A DNA stretch of 24,634 nucleotides, taken from positions 1 through 24,634 of the forward strand of contig SFGV01000026.1 in NCBI GenBank assembly GCA_004557545.1, given 5' to 3'. The position numbers and the translations under genes are program-made. This stretch comes from Succinatimonas hippei (GTDB lineage Bacteria; Pseudomonadota; Gammaproteobacteria; Enterobacterales; Succinivibrionaceae). Under the pieces are notes generated by a model. That model saw only the letters and a program-made list of their open reading frames with translations. It was not told the origin of the DNA and did no database searches. Shown in pieces: positions 23,475 through 24,634 of the stretch (position 1 is the first letter of the stretch; the number at the start of each line of letters is the position of its first letter).

Positions 23475-24634
23475 ATGAAGTCCGCAAAACAGGTAAGTGC
23501 CGGCTCTGAAAAGTTCAGCGATTTCATAGATGGTAACGCCTATTATGTAGACAAAACCCTTTTCCTCCGTCCGATATTTGCCTCTGAGGATAATATCGAC
23601 AAGATTAAAGTTTTTACCCGTCCCCGCCGCTTTGGCAAGACTCTTACCATGAACATGTTCAAAGAGTTTCTGAGCATAAACCCAGACAATCCCGGGGATA
23701 CCGGCCGTCAGGAGCGTCTGTTCAAGGGACTTGATGTCATGAAGGACACGGAGTTTGTCAACAAATACATGGGGCAGTATCCTGTGGTGTCCATGACTTT
23801 AAAACGAGTCTATGGGAAAACCTTTGATGACGCGGTAAGAATGCTGGCGGCGGTTATCTCAGAGACAGCCGCTAAATTTGAGTATTTAAAGCAAAGTCCG
23901 AAACTTAATGATTATGAAAAAAGCCAGCTTGAGCTTTACATAAAGCACGGCAGACTGCTTGAGAGTGAAAACAGGTATAACATTCAGCTTTTTCTGAATT
24001 TTATCTGCAACGCTCTGTACAAGCATTTCAGCCGTCCGGTTGTACTGCTTATAGATGAGTATGACGTTCCGCTTGCCAAGGCTCAGAGCAGAGGCTACCA
24101 CTCTGACATGGTTGACTTTTACTCACAGTTTCTGGACATTCTCAAAACCAGCGGTGACGCGGTTTACAAAATCGTAATGACCGGATGTCTCAAGGTCGCC
24201 AAGAACAGCATCTTTACCGGAGCTAACAACTTTACCGCGAACACTGTGCTTACAAAAAATCCGGTATTCTCTTCCCTCATGGGCTTTACCGCTGATGAGA
24301 CCGAGAAATTCTTAGATGAATTTGATCTTTCAAAGTACGCAAAACTTGTAAAAGAAAACTACGATGGCTACCGCTTTTATGATCAGGAAATCTTCTGCCC
24401 CTGGGATGTCTGCAGTTTCATAAGCGCCGCCATCAATCTTAAAAAAAGAAACAAAGCAGAAGATATCTCAGCGACGAATTACTGGATAGGGACTGAAAAC
24501 ACCGGGACTAAGGCCATAAAAAGCTATGTAGGCTTTTTAAGTAAGAACGACAACCAGAACCTTCAGGACTTGTCAGACGGTAAAGAGATCACCATAACCG
24601 TCAATGACGAGCTCAATTATGACATGCTTTCAAA
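23475..24634 (+). CDS. AAA-ATPase-like / PD-(D/E)XK family protein (5' part, runs off window)
   Basis: The first 386 codons are present and the frame is open to the window edge. YYVDKT at 23-28 and RPRRFGKTL at 49-57 (Walker A-like loop) are hallmark motifs of the AAA-ATPase-like domain PF09820. VVLLIDEYDVPL at 189-200 is Walker B, and TGCLKVAKNSIF at 236-247 fits the sensor segment (usual form TGxLRxSKxSIF). KENYDGYRF begins the part that leads to the PD-(D/E)XK nuclease-like C-terminus, which is outside the window. CAGGAG stands 7-8 nt before the ATG. The 39-residue end of a similar protein opens the window. The family is often multi-copy; function unproven, nuclease/ATPase activity is inferred from its folds. 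Confidence 0.9.
   Translation, partial: MKSAKQVSAGSEKFSDFIDGNAYYVDKTLFLRPIFASEDNIDKIKVFTRPRRFGKTLTMNMFKEFLSINPDNPGDTGRQERLFKGLDVMKDTEFVNKYMGQYPVVSMTLKRVYGKTFDDAVRMLAAVISETAAKFEYLKQSPKLNDYEKSQLELYIKHGRLLESENRYNIQLFLNFICNALYKHFSRPVVLLIDEYDVPLAKAQSRGYHSDMVDFYSQFLDILKTSGDAVYKIVMTGCLKVAKNSIFTGANNFTANTVLTKNPVFSSLMGFTADETEKFLDEFDLSKYAKLVKENYDGYRFYDQEIFCPWDVCSFISAAINLKKRNKAEDISATNYWIGTENTGTKAIKSYVGFLSKNDNQNLQDLSDGKEITITVNDELNYDMLS

Overview
The window looks like chromosome of a host-associated anaerobic gammaproteobacterium, most likely Succinivibrionaceae or a near relative. That placement is inferred from the leuS-lptE-holA-nadD and rsfS-rlmH gene order, from large autotransporter-type proteins, and from AAA-ATPase-like/PD-(D/E)XK genes at both edges. 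No rRNA, tRNA, CRISPR array, complete insertion sequence or phage gene was seen.

Layout. (1) 1-121: last 39 codons of a protein resembling the C-terminal end of the AAA-ATPase-like/PDDEXK_9 family, followed by a palindrome-rich spacer. (2) 406-3798 (-): type V autotransporter, divergent across a 391-bp AT-rich spacer from (3) 4190-6906 (+): an unpaired C-terminal transketolase half and a DRE-TIM aldolase-like protein carrying an extra C-terminal domain. (4) 6983-10831: a D-methionine/amino-acid ABC uptake locus of the MetNIQ type, arranged as two divergent units, metQ plus an M20 peptidase (-) and metN-metI (+). (5) 11066-18871 (-): the envelope/housekeeping block leuS-lptE-holA-nadD and rsfS-rlmH. 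Its nadD-rsfS junction is split by a low-GC orphan two-TM protein gene and a nitroreductase gene. (6) 19422-23173 (+): a periplasmic L,D-transpeptidase, a remnant of an IS200/IS605 element (end hairpins plus the tnpB C-terminus), and an 855-aa autotransporter-like protein without a beta-barrel but with a C-terminal membrane anchor. (7) 23475-24634 (+): the 5' part of an intact-looking AAA-ATPase-like gene that runs out of the window.

How it works together. Region 5 is a co-oriented, tightly packed transcription unit: 1-nt and 4-nt overlaps link lptE/holA and holA/nadD, and rsfS/rlmH are 1 nt apart. It supplies leucyl-tRNA synthetase, LPS transport, DNA polymerase III delta, NAD synthesis and ribosome silencing/maturation. 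Region 4 is a self-contained importer that may feed a peptide or acyl-amino-acid hydrolase. Regions 2, 3 and 6 concern the cell surface: autotransporter, probable surface-sugar biosynthesis, and peptidoglycan or outer-membrane cross-linking.

I did not find a clear new multi-gene system. The best leads are the orphan inserted between nadD and rsfS, the IS605 remnant that ends at the ribosome-binding site of the next gene, the barrel-less anchored autotransporter-like protein, and the aldolase fusion next to a lone transketolase half. Coordinates of short sites were counted by hand and may be off by one or two bases.
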